Assembly: GCA_002104905.1 (NCBI GenBank)
Contig: MCFE01000003.1
Location: 1-64,000 of the forward strand
DNA from: Basidiobolus meristosporus CBS 931.73
Taxonomy: Eukaryota > Basidiobolomycota > Basidiobolomycetes > Basidiobolales > Basidiobolaceae
Length of the DNA stretch: 64,000 nucleotides
Reading direction: 5' to 3'
In this document: positions 43,838 to 54,379 of the stretch, in pieces
How the letters are laid out: the number at the start of each line of letters is the position of its first letter
How positions within the stretch are numbered: position 1 is the first letter of the stretch
Notes under the pieces: model-generated
Databases searched by the model: none
Told to the model about the DNA's origin: nothing
What the model saw: the letters and a program-made list of their open reading frames with translations, nothing else
Program-made: the position numbers and the translations under genes

Positions 43838-44230
43838 TGAGCTTGAAAATGTAAATTCAAAAGAAAGCCAATAAATCCAACATCCAAGGTAGTCCACAAT
43901 GTTAGTAAAAATAAAAATTCCGGTCTTCTCGCGAGTAATTTACGCGAATTCCCAGTCGCGATCCTTAGGAAATTGAATAAATTGTTGATTGTATTCCAGA
44001 TGATTGTAAACAAATCCTTGGAGAATTTAGGCTGATTGCACTTATTTGGATCGCTTCACCAGCAGTAGATCGCCAATTGCCATGAAATATAATAACCCTG
44101 ATCATTCACTGAAGATTTACATAATTAACCAAGTGACAATTTATTTCCAAAGATTACGGTTTTTGGTTAAAATAAGGCACACATTTCCAATCTTTGGACT
44201 GGCGGAAATCCCAGTAAATATTTGCTCGTT

Positions 44231-45436
44231 TTAGTATTGACGACCAAAACGACGGTTAAGAGGATATTCTTCATCCTCATCGTATCTGACATCAGATCTG
44301 CGATTGCGTGGATATTCTTGATTATCTTCATATTGGCGACCGAATCCACGACCGTAGCGGCGGTTTCTGGGATACTCGTCATCCTCATATTGGCGACCGA
44401 ATCCGCGACCGTAGCGATGACTACGCGAGTATTCTTCATTGTCTTCATATTGACGGCCTAATCCACGACCGTAGCGGCGGTTTCTGGGATACTCGTCGTC
44501 CTCATATTGGCGACCGAATCCGCGACCGTAGCGACGGTTGCGTGGGAATTCCTCATCATTTTCGTATTGACGGTCATATCCACGACCGTAGCGGCGGCCA
44601 TGTGGATATTCCTCGTCATAATCGAACTGGCCAGAGCCACGGCCATAGCGGCGATTTCTGGGGAAATCCTCGTCATCTTCATATTGACGGCCGGATCCAC
44701 GGTTTCTGGGATACTCATAATCATCCTCATATTGGCGACCAGATCCACGACCATACCGGCGATTGCGTGGGTATTCTTCATCATCCTCATACTGGCGACC
44801 AGATCCACGACCATAACGGCGGTTTCTTGGATATTCTTCGTTATCCTCATACTGGCGTCCGGATCCACGTCCATAGCGGTTACGTGGGTACTCCTCATCA
44901 TCTTCATACTGGCGACCAGATCCACGGCCATAACGGCGGTTTCTTGGATACTCCTTATCATCCTCATACTGGCGTCCGGTTCCACGACCATAGCGACGGT
45001 TTCTTGGATATTCTTCGTCATCCTCATACTGGCGTCCGGATCCACGGCCATAGCGACGGTTTCTTGGATACTCCTTATCATCCTCATACTGGCGTCCGGA
45101 TCCACGACCATAGCGACGGTTTCTTGGATATTCTTCGTCGTCCTCATATTGGTATCCAGAACCGCGGCCGTAGCGGCGGTTACGAGGGTACTCCTCATCG
45201 TCTTCATAACGGTGACCCGCTCCACGGCCATAACGGCGGTTTCTAGGATACTCTTCATCATCCTCATATTGGTGACCAGATCCACGACCATAGCGGCGAT
45301 TATGCGGATACTCAAAGTCATCGTCGAATTGACCGCGGTGAGAGCGACGGCTCGACTTGTGGCCTTTGTTTAATTCTTGCTCATGCTTTTTTCCATAATG
45401 GTGATGGCCAGGGTGGGAATGCTTGGAGAGGGTCAT
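44231..45436 (-). CDS. Tandem-repeat, Arg/Tyr/Asp/Glu-rich disordered protein
   Basis: About 401 residues. I chose ATG 45436 (MTLSKHSHPGHHHYGKKHEQ), 63 nt below a TATATAAT box at 45499-45506; the open frame upstream to 45484 has no ATG. After a His/Lys-rich head of about 40 residues, the rest is about 19 tandem units of about 20 residues, consensus NRRYGRGSGRQYEDDEEYPR. Variants shorten the unit (one lacks an Arg, one lacks RYGR, several have DDEYP). The sequence is a polyampholyte with alternating RYGRG and YEDDEEYP blocks and no signal peptide, TM or Cys cluster in the repeats. No family recognised. RGG/Tyr-type composition suggests phase-separating or RNA-associated behaviour, but that is inference only. 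Confidence 0.8.
   Translation of the reverse strand: MTLSKHSHPGHHHYGKKHEQELNKGHKSSRRSHRGQFDDDFEYPHNRRYGRGSGHQYEDDEEYPRNRRYGRGAGHRYEDDEEYPRNRRYGRGSGYQYEDDEEYPRNRRYGRGSGRQYEDDKEYPRNRRYGRGSGRQYEDDEEYPRNRRYGRGTGRQYEDDKEYPRNRRYGRGSGRQYEDDEEYPRNRYGRGSGRQYEDNEEYPRNRRYGRGSGRQYEDDEEYPRNRRYGRGSGRQYEDDYEYPRNRGSGRQYEDDEDFPRNRRYGRGSGQFDYDEEYPHGRRYGRGYDRQYENDEEFPRNRRYGRGFGRQYEDDEYPRNRRYGRGLGRQYEDNEEYSRSHRYGRGFGRQYEDDEYPRNRRYGRGFGRQYEDNQEYPRNRRSDVRYDEDEEYPLNRRFGRQY
44240..45320 (-). repeat. 60-bp coding minisatellite (about 19 units)
   Basis: Near-identical 60-bp units (57 or 48 bp where codons are lost) with recurring 'cctcatactggcg.cc.gatccacg.ccatagcg.cggttt'. The middle units (44700-45150) are the most alike and the end units the most diverged, as expected for unequal exchange or slippage in the centre of the array. 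Confidence 0.9.
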
Positions 45437-45498
45437 GGCTGATGAAAAGAATTGGCAAGAAGCACAATGCTGTACGGTATACAAATCGGAAGGTGGTG

Positions 45499-45506
45499 AT
45501 TATATA
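45499..45506 (-). promoter_or_regulatory. TATA box of the repeat-protein gene
   Basis: TATATAAT on the minus strand, 63 nt upstream of the chosen ATG at 45436. Confidence 0.55.
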
Positions 45507-46316
45507 CCAAAGCACCTGCATCCTCAGAAGTCGCCATGTCTAAGCCACCATCAAGGCGAGTATAATATTTCGTAATCCAATGGCAAAATTTCAAATATGA
45601 ATTAGTGGGCTTTGCTACTGTACTAAGCCACTGACTGCAAATTTATGATAATTTCTACCCCTTAATTTCTGTGATATTGTGGATTTTTTATGCGCGACGC
45701 AATACCAACGTTACTTGAAGATATTGCGAGGTAGAGCAATTGAAGTGTTGGGTGGATTTTCTGACAATGCAGACAACCTTATAAAATATCTGTCGACTCG
45801 GTCGAGTGAAAGAATTATCGACAAAGCACATGAATGCTGACCATATGATATGGAACAATCGCTGCACATATTGTTCTCCCAACAGTGAGTCTAGTCGTCA
45901 AGTTTTGCAAGTGTTTCAACTGAAATATTTTTGCGTTGCTCAATGGCTACTAATAGGTAGAAGTGGAATAAAGGCGAAACTAGCTTGCTATTGTCTTGAA
46001 TCTCCCAAGAGAAAGGCTCATACTTCCAATTCCTGCAAAAATCGATCTGCTACGTGAATCCACACAAATTTAGACATCATTTAAACGCAAGTATGTTTTT
46101 GTCACAACCAAACCAACAGGACTAATCAAACGTGATGAGATGACGATTAAAATAAAATTTTTCGATTTCTTAGGATCAGTTACCCCTGTGTATTTGATTG
46201 GTAGGCTTTGGAATGCCTGGCAACCTCAAAACCGATGGAGCTGCAAGCTGTTTCGTTCTCTTTCCGTGTGGAGAATTCCCTCGTCCTTTGGATTTCATCT
46301 GCAGAAATAACACAAT
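45507..46316. other. Divergent spacer between the repeat gene and RPS15
   Basis: No gene supported; AT-rich. It contains the upstream region of the ribosomal protein gene. Confidence 0.5.
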
Positions 46317-46927
46317 ATGGTAAGTGGAGTTGCCGCAAATCCATTGTTCGATATATTATAATTACACGTTGCGCGAGTGTTCACCCAAAGTCAGCACTGT
46401 TGTTTCATTCCAATTTTTTGCGTGATCCATCCATCCAAGTTCCCCATTACAACGAACTGAATCTCACAGTATGCTAATCTATGGAATTTCAGGCCGACGT
46501 TGAAATCAAGAAGAAGAGAACCTTCCGTAAGTACTCTTACCGTGGAGTTGACCTTGATCAACTTTTGGACTTGTCCAGTGAACAATTCATGGAATTGGTC
46601 CACTGTCGTGCCCGCAGAAAGTTCAACCGCGGTCTCAAGCGCAAGCCCATGGGTCTCATCAAGAAGTTGAGAAAGGCCAAGAAGGAGGCTGCCCCCAACG
46701 AGAAGCCCGAAACTGTCAAGACTCACCTTCGTAACATGATCATCGTCCCCGAAATGATCGGTTCCGTCGTTGGTGTCTACAACGGTAAGACCTTCAACCA
46801 AGTTGAAATCAAGCCTGAAATGATCGGTCACTACCTCGGTGAATTCTCCATCACCTACAAGCCCGTCAAGCACGGTCGTCCCGGTATTGGTGCTACCAAC
46901 TCCTCCCGTTTCGTCCCTCTCAAATAA
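46317..46927 (+). CDS. RPS15: 40S ribosomal protein S15 (uS19)
   Basis: Small-subunit protein near the decoding head. Exon 1 is only the ATG at 46317-46319, followed by a 173-nt intron (GTAAGTGG at 46320; TGCTAAT branch-like site at about 46471-46477; TTTCAG ending 46492). Exon 2 (46493-46927) starts GCCGACGTTGAA and gives [20 protein letters not shown], the canonical N-terminus; this decides the start over an in-frame ATG inside the intron. Further marks: [40 protein letters not shown] and [18 protein letters not shown] at the C-terminus. 146 aa, normal length. Strongly C-ending codons mark it as highly expressed. Confidence 0.96.
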
Positions 46928-47211
46928 GCTTTCTGTTTCCGTGTTGTTCAGATTGTATACGAGGTCTCGATGCATCTAAGCCAATAAATACTCTCGTTGG
47001 ATGCGCACATAGCAAGTCTTATATGTCCTTTTATTCGAACTGATGTAGAATCAGGAGGGATCCTGAACATTAAAGTGATGAAAAATATACCGGCCAGGAA
47101 TTAGTCAAAGCATTCATTGACGACTTCTAAAATTATTCCAACTCCTTAAATATATATACGTATGCCGTAAACCAAAGGATATATAATGAATGGGTGTAGC
47201 ATGAATGCTGC

Positions 47212-49000
47212 TTATTTGTTGGCGGCCCCCAGGAGAACGGAATGCTGTCCACCAGCACCAATGGCGAGTATACGAACATCGGCGATCTTCTGGCCTTCGA
47301 CCTTAATAGGAGTCTCTACATCCTCCTCGACACCATTGCCAAGCGCCAAACTCTCTCCGAAACCCCAACTGTAAACGTTGCCATCGGTGGTCAATGCGAG
47401 GTTGTGATTAGAGCCACAAGCAATGAACTTGATCGCTGGTAGATCAGGGATCTTGGTGGGAGTTCCAACTGCCTTTTTATGGCTAGCCTCGTTCCCATCT
47501 TCATCTTGCGCGGCAAGGTTGGCTGGAAGGCCTAGCTGGCTAGAGTCGGAGCGGCCAAAGCCATACACTTCACCGGCTTCTGTAAGGGCGAGGGAGTGGT
47601 GCTCACCACCAATGATTTGTTTGATTTTAATATCTTCGAAGGCTTCGATAAGTGTAGGCGCGGGAACGATCTCTTCATTGCCGCCGTCCTCGGGCTCCAA
47701 ACCACATTGGTGGAAGTTGTTCAATCCCCAGGCATATACACGTCCGTCTTGATCGATAGCAAAGCTGTGATAGGATCCGGTGCCAATTTTGACGATGTTC
47801 TTTAATCCAAGCTTTTCGGGTCTTAGTCCGTTGATCTTTCTTCTTTCAATGATACGGCGACCAAGTTGGTTTTGTTGTCCGTTGCCCCAGCCGTAGACAT
47901 CACCAGTGGAGGTCAAAGCCAGTACATGGTCAACACCAGCAGACACATCTACAACCTTGACCTTGGCCTTGACCAATGGCTCAAGGAGAGTAAGGGTAGC
48001 CTGAACCTCCTGTCCCTTGGCGAAGCCAAGAATTCCTTCAGCAGACTATGTATTACAACAATAAGTACCGCGGAGATATACAAATGTATCTAAACAATTG
48101 CTTACGCGATAAGTTCCGCATGTATACACATGCCCTTCATCAGACAAAGCAACAGTGACTGAATCACCGCAGGCAACCTTCACTATTTTAACATCTTCCA
48201 AGCCCTCCACTGGGGCAGGCTCGTATTCGTCGCCAGCACGACCAAGTGCCTTTTGGTCATTACATCCCCAGGAGTAAAGCTATCGAGAAGGAATGAGTAA
48301 CTGGGTGGAGGAAAACAGCAAGAAACTTGAGTACCTTCCCGTCTTTGGATAAAGCAAGGTTGTGGAGACCACCAACAAAAATATCTACAATGTTCTCATC
48401 GACCAAGTCTTGGATTGGCATAGGTTTTTTACGCTCCACCATATCTTCGCCAAGACCGAGTTGAGCACAATCACCAGTACCGAAAACAAACACGGTTCCG
48501 ACTTCATCGGATCTAGCAGGGATGTCGTTAATGTCGGCTATCTTTCTACGCTTGGTGGTGGTAGTGGTGGGTTTGGAAACCTTAGCGGTTGTAGTTTTAG
48601 CGACGGGGGATTTCTCACGCTTGGTGGGTGTAGTTGATTTTGTGGTGGTATTTCCGCGTTTTGCGGAGGTTTCCTTAGCAGGGGCGCTGACGGCAGGCTT
48701 GCCCTTGGGTTTGGCTGTACTCTTGGCTTTTTCTACAACAGCCTCAGCCTTAGCCTCAACCTTAGGAGAGGCCTCCGCTTTTGCCACATTTTTGGCGGCG
48801 GCAGTTGCAGTTTTGGTATTTTTACCACCCTTCTTGGCAACACCACCTCCATTGGTGGCAGGTGCAGCTTTCTTTGCCTCGGCGGCTTTGGTTTGTGCAG
48901 CTTTAGATGTTTCTACAAATCAATACGAAAAATATATATCAATGCCTAGCTCAAAAGAGACAGGCTGTTACCAAAAGGACTTACTTCTTGAACGAGCCAT
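47212..49000 (-). CDS. Ran guanine-nucleotide exchange factor RCC1 (Prp20/Pim1 type)
   Basis: Chromatin-bound exchange factor that loads Ran with GTP, and so drives nuclear transport. Exon 1 (ATG 49000, MARSR) is followed by an intron and a Lys/Ala/Thr-rich tail of about 130 residues with KRGNTTTKSTTPTKREKSP and TKRRKIADINDIP, typical of a DNA-binding NLS tail. Then come seven RCC1 blades: VFVFGTGDCAQLGLGED, LYSWGCNDQKALG, VYTCGTYR, VYGWGNGQQNQLGR, VYAWGLNNFHQCGLE, VYGFGRSDSSQLGLP and VYSWGFGESLALGNG, with GSYHSFAI, GGEHHSLAL and GSNHNLAL strands between. Introns lie near 48275-48333 and 48045-48105. The NLS tail plus seven blades distinguishes it from the tail-less RCC1 protein at 24387. Confidence 0.93.
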
Positions 49001-49666
49001 CGCAAACGAAGGTACAAAAGAGTAGTATCGAGCAGAACTGCAAGTAATATTGATTTCCACGAAAACTCGAAGTTGTATACGCCGCGTGATTATCCAGGTC
49101 GTGTGGATTCGATTCCATGGAAAAAAAGAAAAAAAGCGCCAATTAACGAGAATTCCTAATTAAATTTCAACGAAATGAGCGGCTTCTCCATTACGAGAGG
49201 GAATGTGAACCCCCAATGTCCAGGATAATTACCAGAATGCTTACCGGTGAACGTGATCAGAGGTCAACATTTCACTTGGAATTTAAACCAAATTAAATAT
49301 GCGATATTGCTTTTATTGTGTGGGTATCCACGCTCATTTCGAAAATGGATACTCGCGTCTCATCACTGAGAGTACTATGTTTGGACATTTCTTGTTGATC
49401 GCGTACTATCAACTTGTGCAATAGGAATGATGTGTGGATGCCAATATCAAAACTGGAGTCACCATAGGAAAAAAGAGTTGAAGTTTATGATTTATGATCC
49501 CAGCAGTATAGATTACATACGAGTCTGTTACCAGAAAGCGGTCTATATGTTCACATCGATCAGTGAGATGATACGTATAGATATGGGGTCAATGACCATT
49601 TAAATAGAGAATTGGGACACAGCCCAAGCATTAGTTGATTATTATTCTATACCGGACACCAGGCGT
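49001..49666. other. Upstream region of RCC1 and 3' flank of the small basic protein gene
   Basis: No coding signal recognised. Confidence 0.5.
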
Positions 49667-49996
49667 TTACTTTTTCATAGGTTTGAATGTTTTCTTGCCG
49701 TACAGGATATCGACATAATCCCTCTTGGGGGCAGTCGCCTTCTTTGCGGGCTGTGAGGTCGATTTGTTCAGCTCGTTGATCTGGCTCATCTCGATATCGT
49801 CGTCAAAAGGCTTCTGTTGTTTGATGGTTTTGGCGATCTTGCCGGCTGTGGCGTTCTTTTGCACCTTCTTGCTCACGCCGCCACTCTTCTGGGGTGTGTC
49901 GGACTTACTACGGCGAGGTTCGGAATCTTTGGTGATCTTAAGCACCTCCTTCTCCTTGCGGTTGGGACGTTTAAAGAATTTCGCGGATTTGCCCAT
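49667..49996 (-). CDS. Small basic (nuclear/nucleolar?) protein of unknown function
   Basis: 109 residues from ATG 49996: MGKSAKFFKRPNRKEKEVLK, a Lys/Arg-rich start, then SEPRRSKSDTPQKSGGVSKK, an acidic patch FDDDIEMSQINELNK, and KRDYVDILYGKKTFKPMKK at the end. An upstream extension to 50068 is open, but the MGKSAKF start looks like that of small conserved fungal proteins with GKS(A/S)KF(F/H)KR. No intron. Composition predicts a nuclear or nucleolar, RNA-linked protein. It shares a 259-bp divergent promoter with RPL26, as ribosome-biogenesis genes often do (context only). Confidence 0.65.
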   Translation of the reverse strand: MGKSAKFFKRPNRKEKEVLKITKDSEPRRSKSDTPQKSGGVSKKVQKNATAGKIAKTIKQQKPFDDDIEMSQINELNKSTSQPAKKATAPKRDYVDILYGKKTFKPMKK

Positions 49997-50255
49997 GTTG
50001 TAAACTGGCTGGACTTCGAAAAGTGGTCTCGCAACTCGGGGAGGTTTTGTTGTCCATTTAGAGAGCAAAAAAAATCCATGTATCGCCCGCTACTAGCGGC
50101 AATTTTGCTTTTTTTTCGAAATGTGCGATGATGGGTGGATTTCCGCTAAATCGCTGAATCGGGGGGGGGACCACGTGATTCTCGAGGTCAACATATATCC
50201 ATAACTGTTGAATAGTAACGTCTTCTCTCTCACGTATACTACATTTGGGGTCAAA
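49997..50255. promoter_or_regulatory. Short divergent promoter between the small basic protein gene and RPL26
   Basis: Only 259 bp separate the two start codons, so the genes must share regulatory DNA. A G9 run lies at 50160-50169 and a CACGTG-like motif (ccacgtga) just after it at about 50171. Confidence 0.6.
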
Positions 50256-50819
50256 ATGAAGTTTAGCCAAGGTACAACATACATATCTATATCAACATCA
50301 GTATTCATCCATCCAGCCACGAGCTATGCTCTTCGACCAGCACAAAGATAGCTTCTTCGCTACGTTAGCTTAGCCCAACCTTTTCCAAATACGTTTGTAC
50401 AGGCCAATATTAAACTATTCTTCTGAATGTTCTTAGACGTCAGTTCATCCCGTCGCAAGAGTCGTAAGGCTCACTTCGCCGCCCCTTCCAGCCTTCGCAG
50501 AAAGATCATGAGCGCCGCTCTTTCAAAGGAATTGAGAGAAAAGTACCATGCTCGTTCCATCCCTGTCCGCAAGGATGACGAAGTTCAAGTTGTTCGTGGT
50601 ACTTACAAGGGCCGTGAAGGCAAGATCGTACAAGTCTACCGTAAGAAGTGGGTCATCCAAATCGAGCGTTTGACTCGCGAGAAGGTCAACGGCGCCACCA
50701 CTGCCATTGGTGTTCACCCTTCCAAGGTTGTTGTCACCAGCTTGAAGCTTGACAAAGATCGCAAGGCTCTCCTCGAACGTAAGGACCGTTCCAAGGCCTC
50801 CGATGCCATGGAGCAATAA
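50256..50819 (+). CDS. RPL26: 60S ribosomal protein L26 (uL24)
   Basis: Large-subunit protein near the polypeptide exit tunnel. Exon 1 (50256-50271) encodes MKFSQ and the first base of the next codon; a 165-nt intron (50272-50436) follows; exon 2 (50437-50819) resumes with [18 protein letters not shown]. The splice restores the canonical M-K-F[10 protein letters not shown] start, so an ATG at 50427 inside the intron is rejected. Marks: the KOW motif [20 protein letters not shown] and IHPSKV-like [19 protein letters not shown]. 132 aa, normal. Highly biased codons. Confidence 0.96.
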
Positions 50820-50997
50820 TCAACATCAGTTTTCGAGATTTGGCAAAAATAAAATTCGCAAGTAATCCCAAAAAAATAAATACTGTGTAATGGAGCTACC
50901 GTGTTCTGGTTCAGTGGGGATGACAAGGTGTTTATTGACAATTGTGATATGATGGACTAGTATGGTAGTGAGTGATGTGTGCGTCCATAGTGGGCGG

Positions 50998-52562
50998 TTA
51001 ATTTGCTTTCTTGGTGAAATGCATAGGTTTGGTTGAAGCGGGATGTGGCGCAACCTTGACGCGAACAAACGAGAAGTATGTCATCATGACTAACACTGCT
51101 GCATGTACAATATAGTAATTGGCCGACCAGATGATATGGCTTTCTTTGAAGCTCAAAATGAGAAACGACATGGTCATATAGTTGACACCTGTTTGAGTAG
51201 CAAACCAGCCAAGGGCATCATAGAAAATCTTTCCTCGAGTGGGTGTTTTCAAGTCAGACTCCAGAAAACGTGGGCGGAAAACCTTTCGCGCAGAGTTCGC
51301 CACGTTTGTCAAGAAAGCGGCGCTGAGGAACATCAAATAGTACCCTGGGTAAAATCCGTGCCAGAAGGCAGACACTCCGAATGTGAGAAAGGTGGTGACA
51401 AAGGTTGGCTTGGTGTTCGGTGGAGTGACGCGAAGGTACACATAGTTTTTCAGCCACTTGTTTACACCCGTGTTCCACGATTCAACAAGCATTTTAGGAC
51501 TTTGAGCAGTTTCGTAACCGACAATGTTGACGTTAGACACCCGGTTCCATTGTGCCTCACCATTCGCATATCCGTTAAATCCTAAACCAGAAATATCGCA
51601 TGCACCCTCAGCCATCAGCCATACTGAGTAATACTTGAACCGGTTCATCAACGCAACAACATTGATGTAGAAAAAGCGATAAAAGATTGATCTGTTTCGA
51701 TAAGCTGGACGAAAGGCAGAATTCAATGGGATAGTTGGGGCTGACGAATACTGTGCAGAGTAAGCAGGTTATGCCAGAGACGAGACATCTTAATCCAGAG
51801 GGAAGCCCATTGGGAATAACCAGCTTCCCAGTTTTTTCATCTTTGAACACCTCAAGGCTAGTAAATTGTTGGTAGTCGGCGAATTCAATTGGAGGTCCCA
51901 CCATAAAGCTACCGAAGAAAAAGATGTATCCCAAGTACTCTAAAAGGGAGGGGAATTGCCGGATCACTTTGGATTTTTGATACGTGGAGAGTTGCTGGGG
52001 TGTGAAAAGACGATTAGCTATGCGCACGAACCAAGCGATGTCTACTACATACCTTCTCCGATCTGGAGCCATCGTAGACACACCATGCAAAGGAGGTTAT
52101 TTTAATGGTCATAATCATTTGTGGGCCAGAGTGATCCATGGTAAAGCCTCCATAGTCGTAGATTTGGCGGTAAATGTGCCTGTCAAAGAAAGAAACTCAG
52201 GGACTGAAGCTTTGGGTAATTCGATTTCTCCTCACTTACGTATACGACATATGCGCCATGGCAAACACAAACACCAACTTTGGCGCCAAAGAGCCCTTGA
52301 CAAACAGGGTGATGAAGTACGGAACCAGAGAGCCAAGTAATATATGCAATACTCCATAATGTTGGTTGCTAATCACCACAAATAGAAACAAAGTGGACAA
52401 TATAGAGTAGATGTGCTTAATGGTTGGGTTATTCGGAAGCTTTCGAAACATCAAGGCAAGTGGGTACGTGAACAACACGGAGAATACGCATTGTAACTGG
52501 TCGGTAGGAACACCGCCAAGCACCTGAGAAAGCTGCTCGAAAGCCAAGTCGAAAAAAAACAT
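50998..52562 (-). CDS. MBOAT lysophospholipid acyltransferase (ALE1/LPCAT-like)
   Basis: ER multispanning O-acyltransferase that re-acylates lysophospholipids. Start ATG 52562 (MFFFDLAFEQLSQVLGGVPT). Several exons separated by short introns (about 52180-52236, 52050-52090, 51725-51780). Seen: TM helices (YSILSTLFLFVVISNQHYG, LLEYLGYIFFFGSFMVGPPI), the MBOAT active-site tracts KMLVESWNTGVNKWLKNYVY (catalytic Asn) and GVSAFWHGFYPGYYLMFLSA (catalytic His), and a C-terminus ending KPMHFTKKAN, a lysine-rich tail of ER-retrieval type. Spacing of the WNTGVN and FWHG motifs and the presence of WxMxExAxxxSGxGFNG (WLMAEGACDISGLGFNGY) point to the ALE1/LPCAT3 branch rather than Dga1-type or GUP1 proteins. 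The gene ends 179 bp from RPL26 (convergent). Confidence 0.88.
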
Positions 52563-53166
52563 CTACAGGAAAAGTTCACCAAGAGACACCCTTGGCCTTC
52601 GTTCTCTATTTATTTGGCTCCATCATCGAAAAAGCCACTATCTACATGAAAAGCCATGATCTTTGTGATACGGAGGCCACAATATCCCAATTGATTACCA
52701 CTCACCTGCCACAATCCCCTCCAGTGATTGGCGGGTGGGCTCATGCGACCGACATAGTGTATTCTGATTTGCTGATCTAAGAGTAGATGAGCGAATGAAT
52801 ATGGAGAAGAGTCTCCGAGGTTAGGTCATCGAGATTGGTATGGGGATGCCGTTCCGGACATTGTTCCGCATTCTTCTCCGATGAGCTATGTGAGACAGGA
52901 ATGAATATAATTGTGAGCATACTTAGGAAGCATACTGGTTGTTAGTATATGAAGCGGTGATAGCCTGTTTGTACAACGTGGTCAATGTGGATATTAATGA
53001 TTGGATATTGCTTGCTAGCCTTTCCTCTTTTCCTTAGAATAGCCTTTCCTCTTTTCCTTAGCTTTCTTTATTTGGTAAGTAACCCCCATCAGGAGAATCA
53101 TTTCTTCCTGTTTGCAAACGGATGCGAATATGCACATGCAGCATAGTAGATCAGCAAGTGCTATCG
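52563..53166. other. Gene-free spacer with a short tandem repeat
   Basis: No gene supported; a 63-codon plus-strand frame at 52592-52780 matches nothing recognised. It includes the tandem repeat at 53016-53061. Confidence 0.4.
53016..53061 (+). repeat. Two copies of a 24-bp pyrimidine-rich tandem repeat
   Basis: The 22-bp core tagcctttcctcttttcctt plus ag is present at 53016-53037 and again, identically, at 53040-53061. Confidence 0.85.
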
Positions 53167-53910
53167 CTATCGATCCCTTGCATCTAGAGATGCGTCCATT
53201 AACAGTGCGTTCGCTCTTTCGCGCATCTCGACGGTGTCATTCATATGAGGAAAAGGTTCGTTTGGGATGGGTTTACCTAGAAACGAGCATATTGGGGCCC
53301 AGCCCTCAGTAACTTGAAATATCAGCAATCTCTCTGCAGGGATGATTCGCTTGACTTCCTCGATGTGGTGCTTGTAGAGCGAAATCACCCAATCCTTATC
53401 TTCAAACTTGTCTTGGAAGCAACCAGTTGGTCCCCATATGATGGCAGATGACACGTCTGCAATCAATCGATTGGGATCACCAGCCTCCTTTACGCTAGCT
53501 AGGGCAGCGTAGGCTTTGTACAACGGATAAACCGTGGAGTAAGAGCTCTGGTACCATTTTTCCGGATCGCGAATATTCAGAATAACCTTCGCATCCGGGT
53601 ATTTCTGAGCGAGCTCTTTATACCACCAGAAGGATGGGAAATCAACTGAGGCGCTGTAGCCTTCAAATAACTCGTCCCAGTTGGGGTTCCCTGGTGCAAT
53701 GCTGAGTCATTGACGTTCCCCATGCTATGAAATATGCCACCTACCCGCAGCCACATCAAGCCAGAGGGGGCCTTGAGTTTCAATGTTGTCTATCACCTCG
53801 AACATATGGTGCGTGTTGTAGCCCAACTTGTCTAGGGCCGTTTTGGTAGACATGGTGCCTGTACGGCAGAAGCCCGCACCAATAACCTGGAGTCTACTTG
53901 ACTTCGACAT
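53167..53910 (-). CDS. Sulfotransferase-like P-loop protein (fungal Sulfotransfer_4 type)
   Basis: Two exons joined across an intron at about 53700-53745 (GTAGGTGG...CACCAG); about 230 residues. MSKSSRLQVIGAGFCRTGTM has the 5'-phosphosulfate-binding P-loop (GAGFCRTGTMST); then LGYNTHHMFEV, NWDELFEGYSASVDFPSFWW, YPDAKVILNIRDPEKWYQS (the 3'-phosphate-binding Arg and strand) and ERLLIFQVTEGWAPICSFLG. This is the arrangement of the fungal/bacterial PAPS-sulfotransferase-like family, often annotated only by its P-loop. Substrate unknown. The protein ends after LMDASLDARDR at TAG 53167; most homologues carry a further C-terminal helix, often membrane-associated, so the tail may be short here. Confidence 0.8.
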
Positions 53911-54379
53911 GGAATATGATTCAGAGAAAGAAGATAATATCTCAAATCTGGTCAAATTTTATAAATGTTTATCGAGGGATGTTTCAGCATACCCGCCAAG
54001 TTTTGACACGATCTGTTCCATGCAAGTAGTTTGAAACGGATGCTGCTCCCATAACCTTGATAAGATCTTCTTGAGGTATCATTATGCATTGGCTGGTTTG
54101 GAGTTGGGTGTTTGATACCCAGAATGTTGATCTAGACACCTTAAACTGCTTTTATTCAAGAACAATGGGAATCTGTGTAGCGTTACGCTTCCGAATTATT
54201 TACCTACCTCCTTCCATATCAGTCAAAATGCCGGTGTGATGTAAAGAAACGACACCCAGCGAAACCGTTCCAAAGATATATTAAGTGAATGTTTTTGACA
54301 AGTCTGTGCAAGAATTTTGGATACAACGGGAGTCTTGGTGCTCAAGGTGAATGGGTGTGTGGAATGGACTGGCTCATGC
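53911..54379. other. Spacer: promoter of the sulfotransferase-like gene and 3' flank of the four-TM gene
   Basis: No coding signal recognised. Confidence 0.4.

Noticed and set aside
44240-45320. CRISPR-like array
   Set aside because: The 60-bp units are contiguous coding repeats without unique spacers, in a eukaryotic gene.
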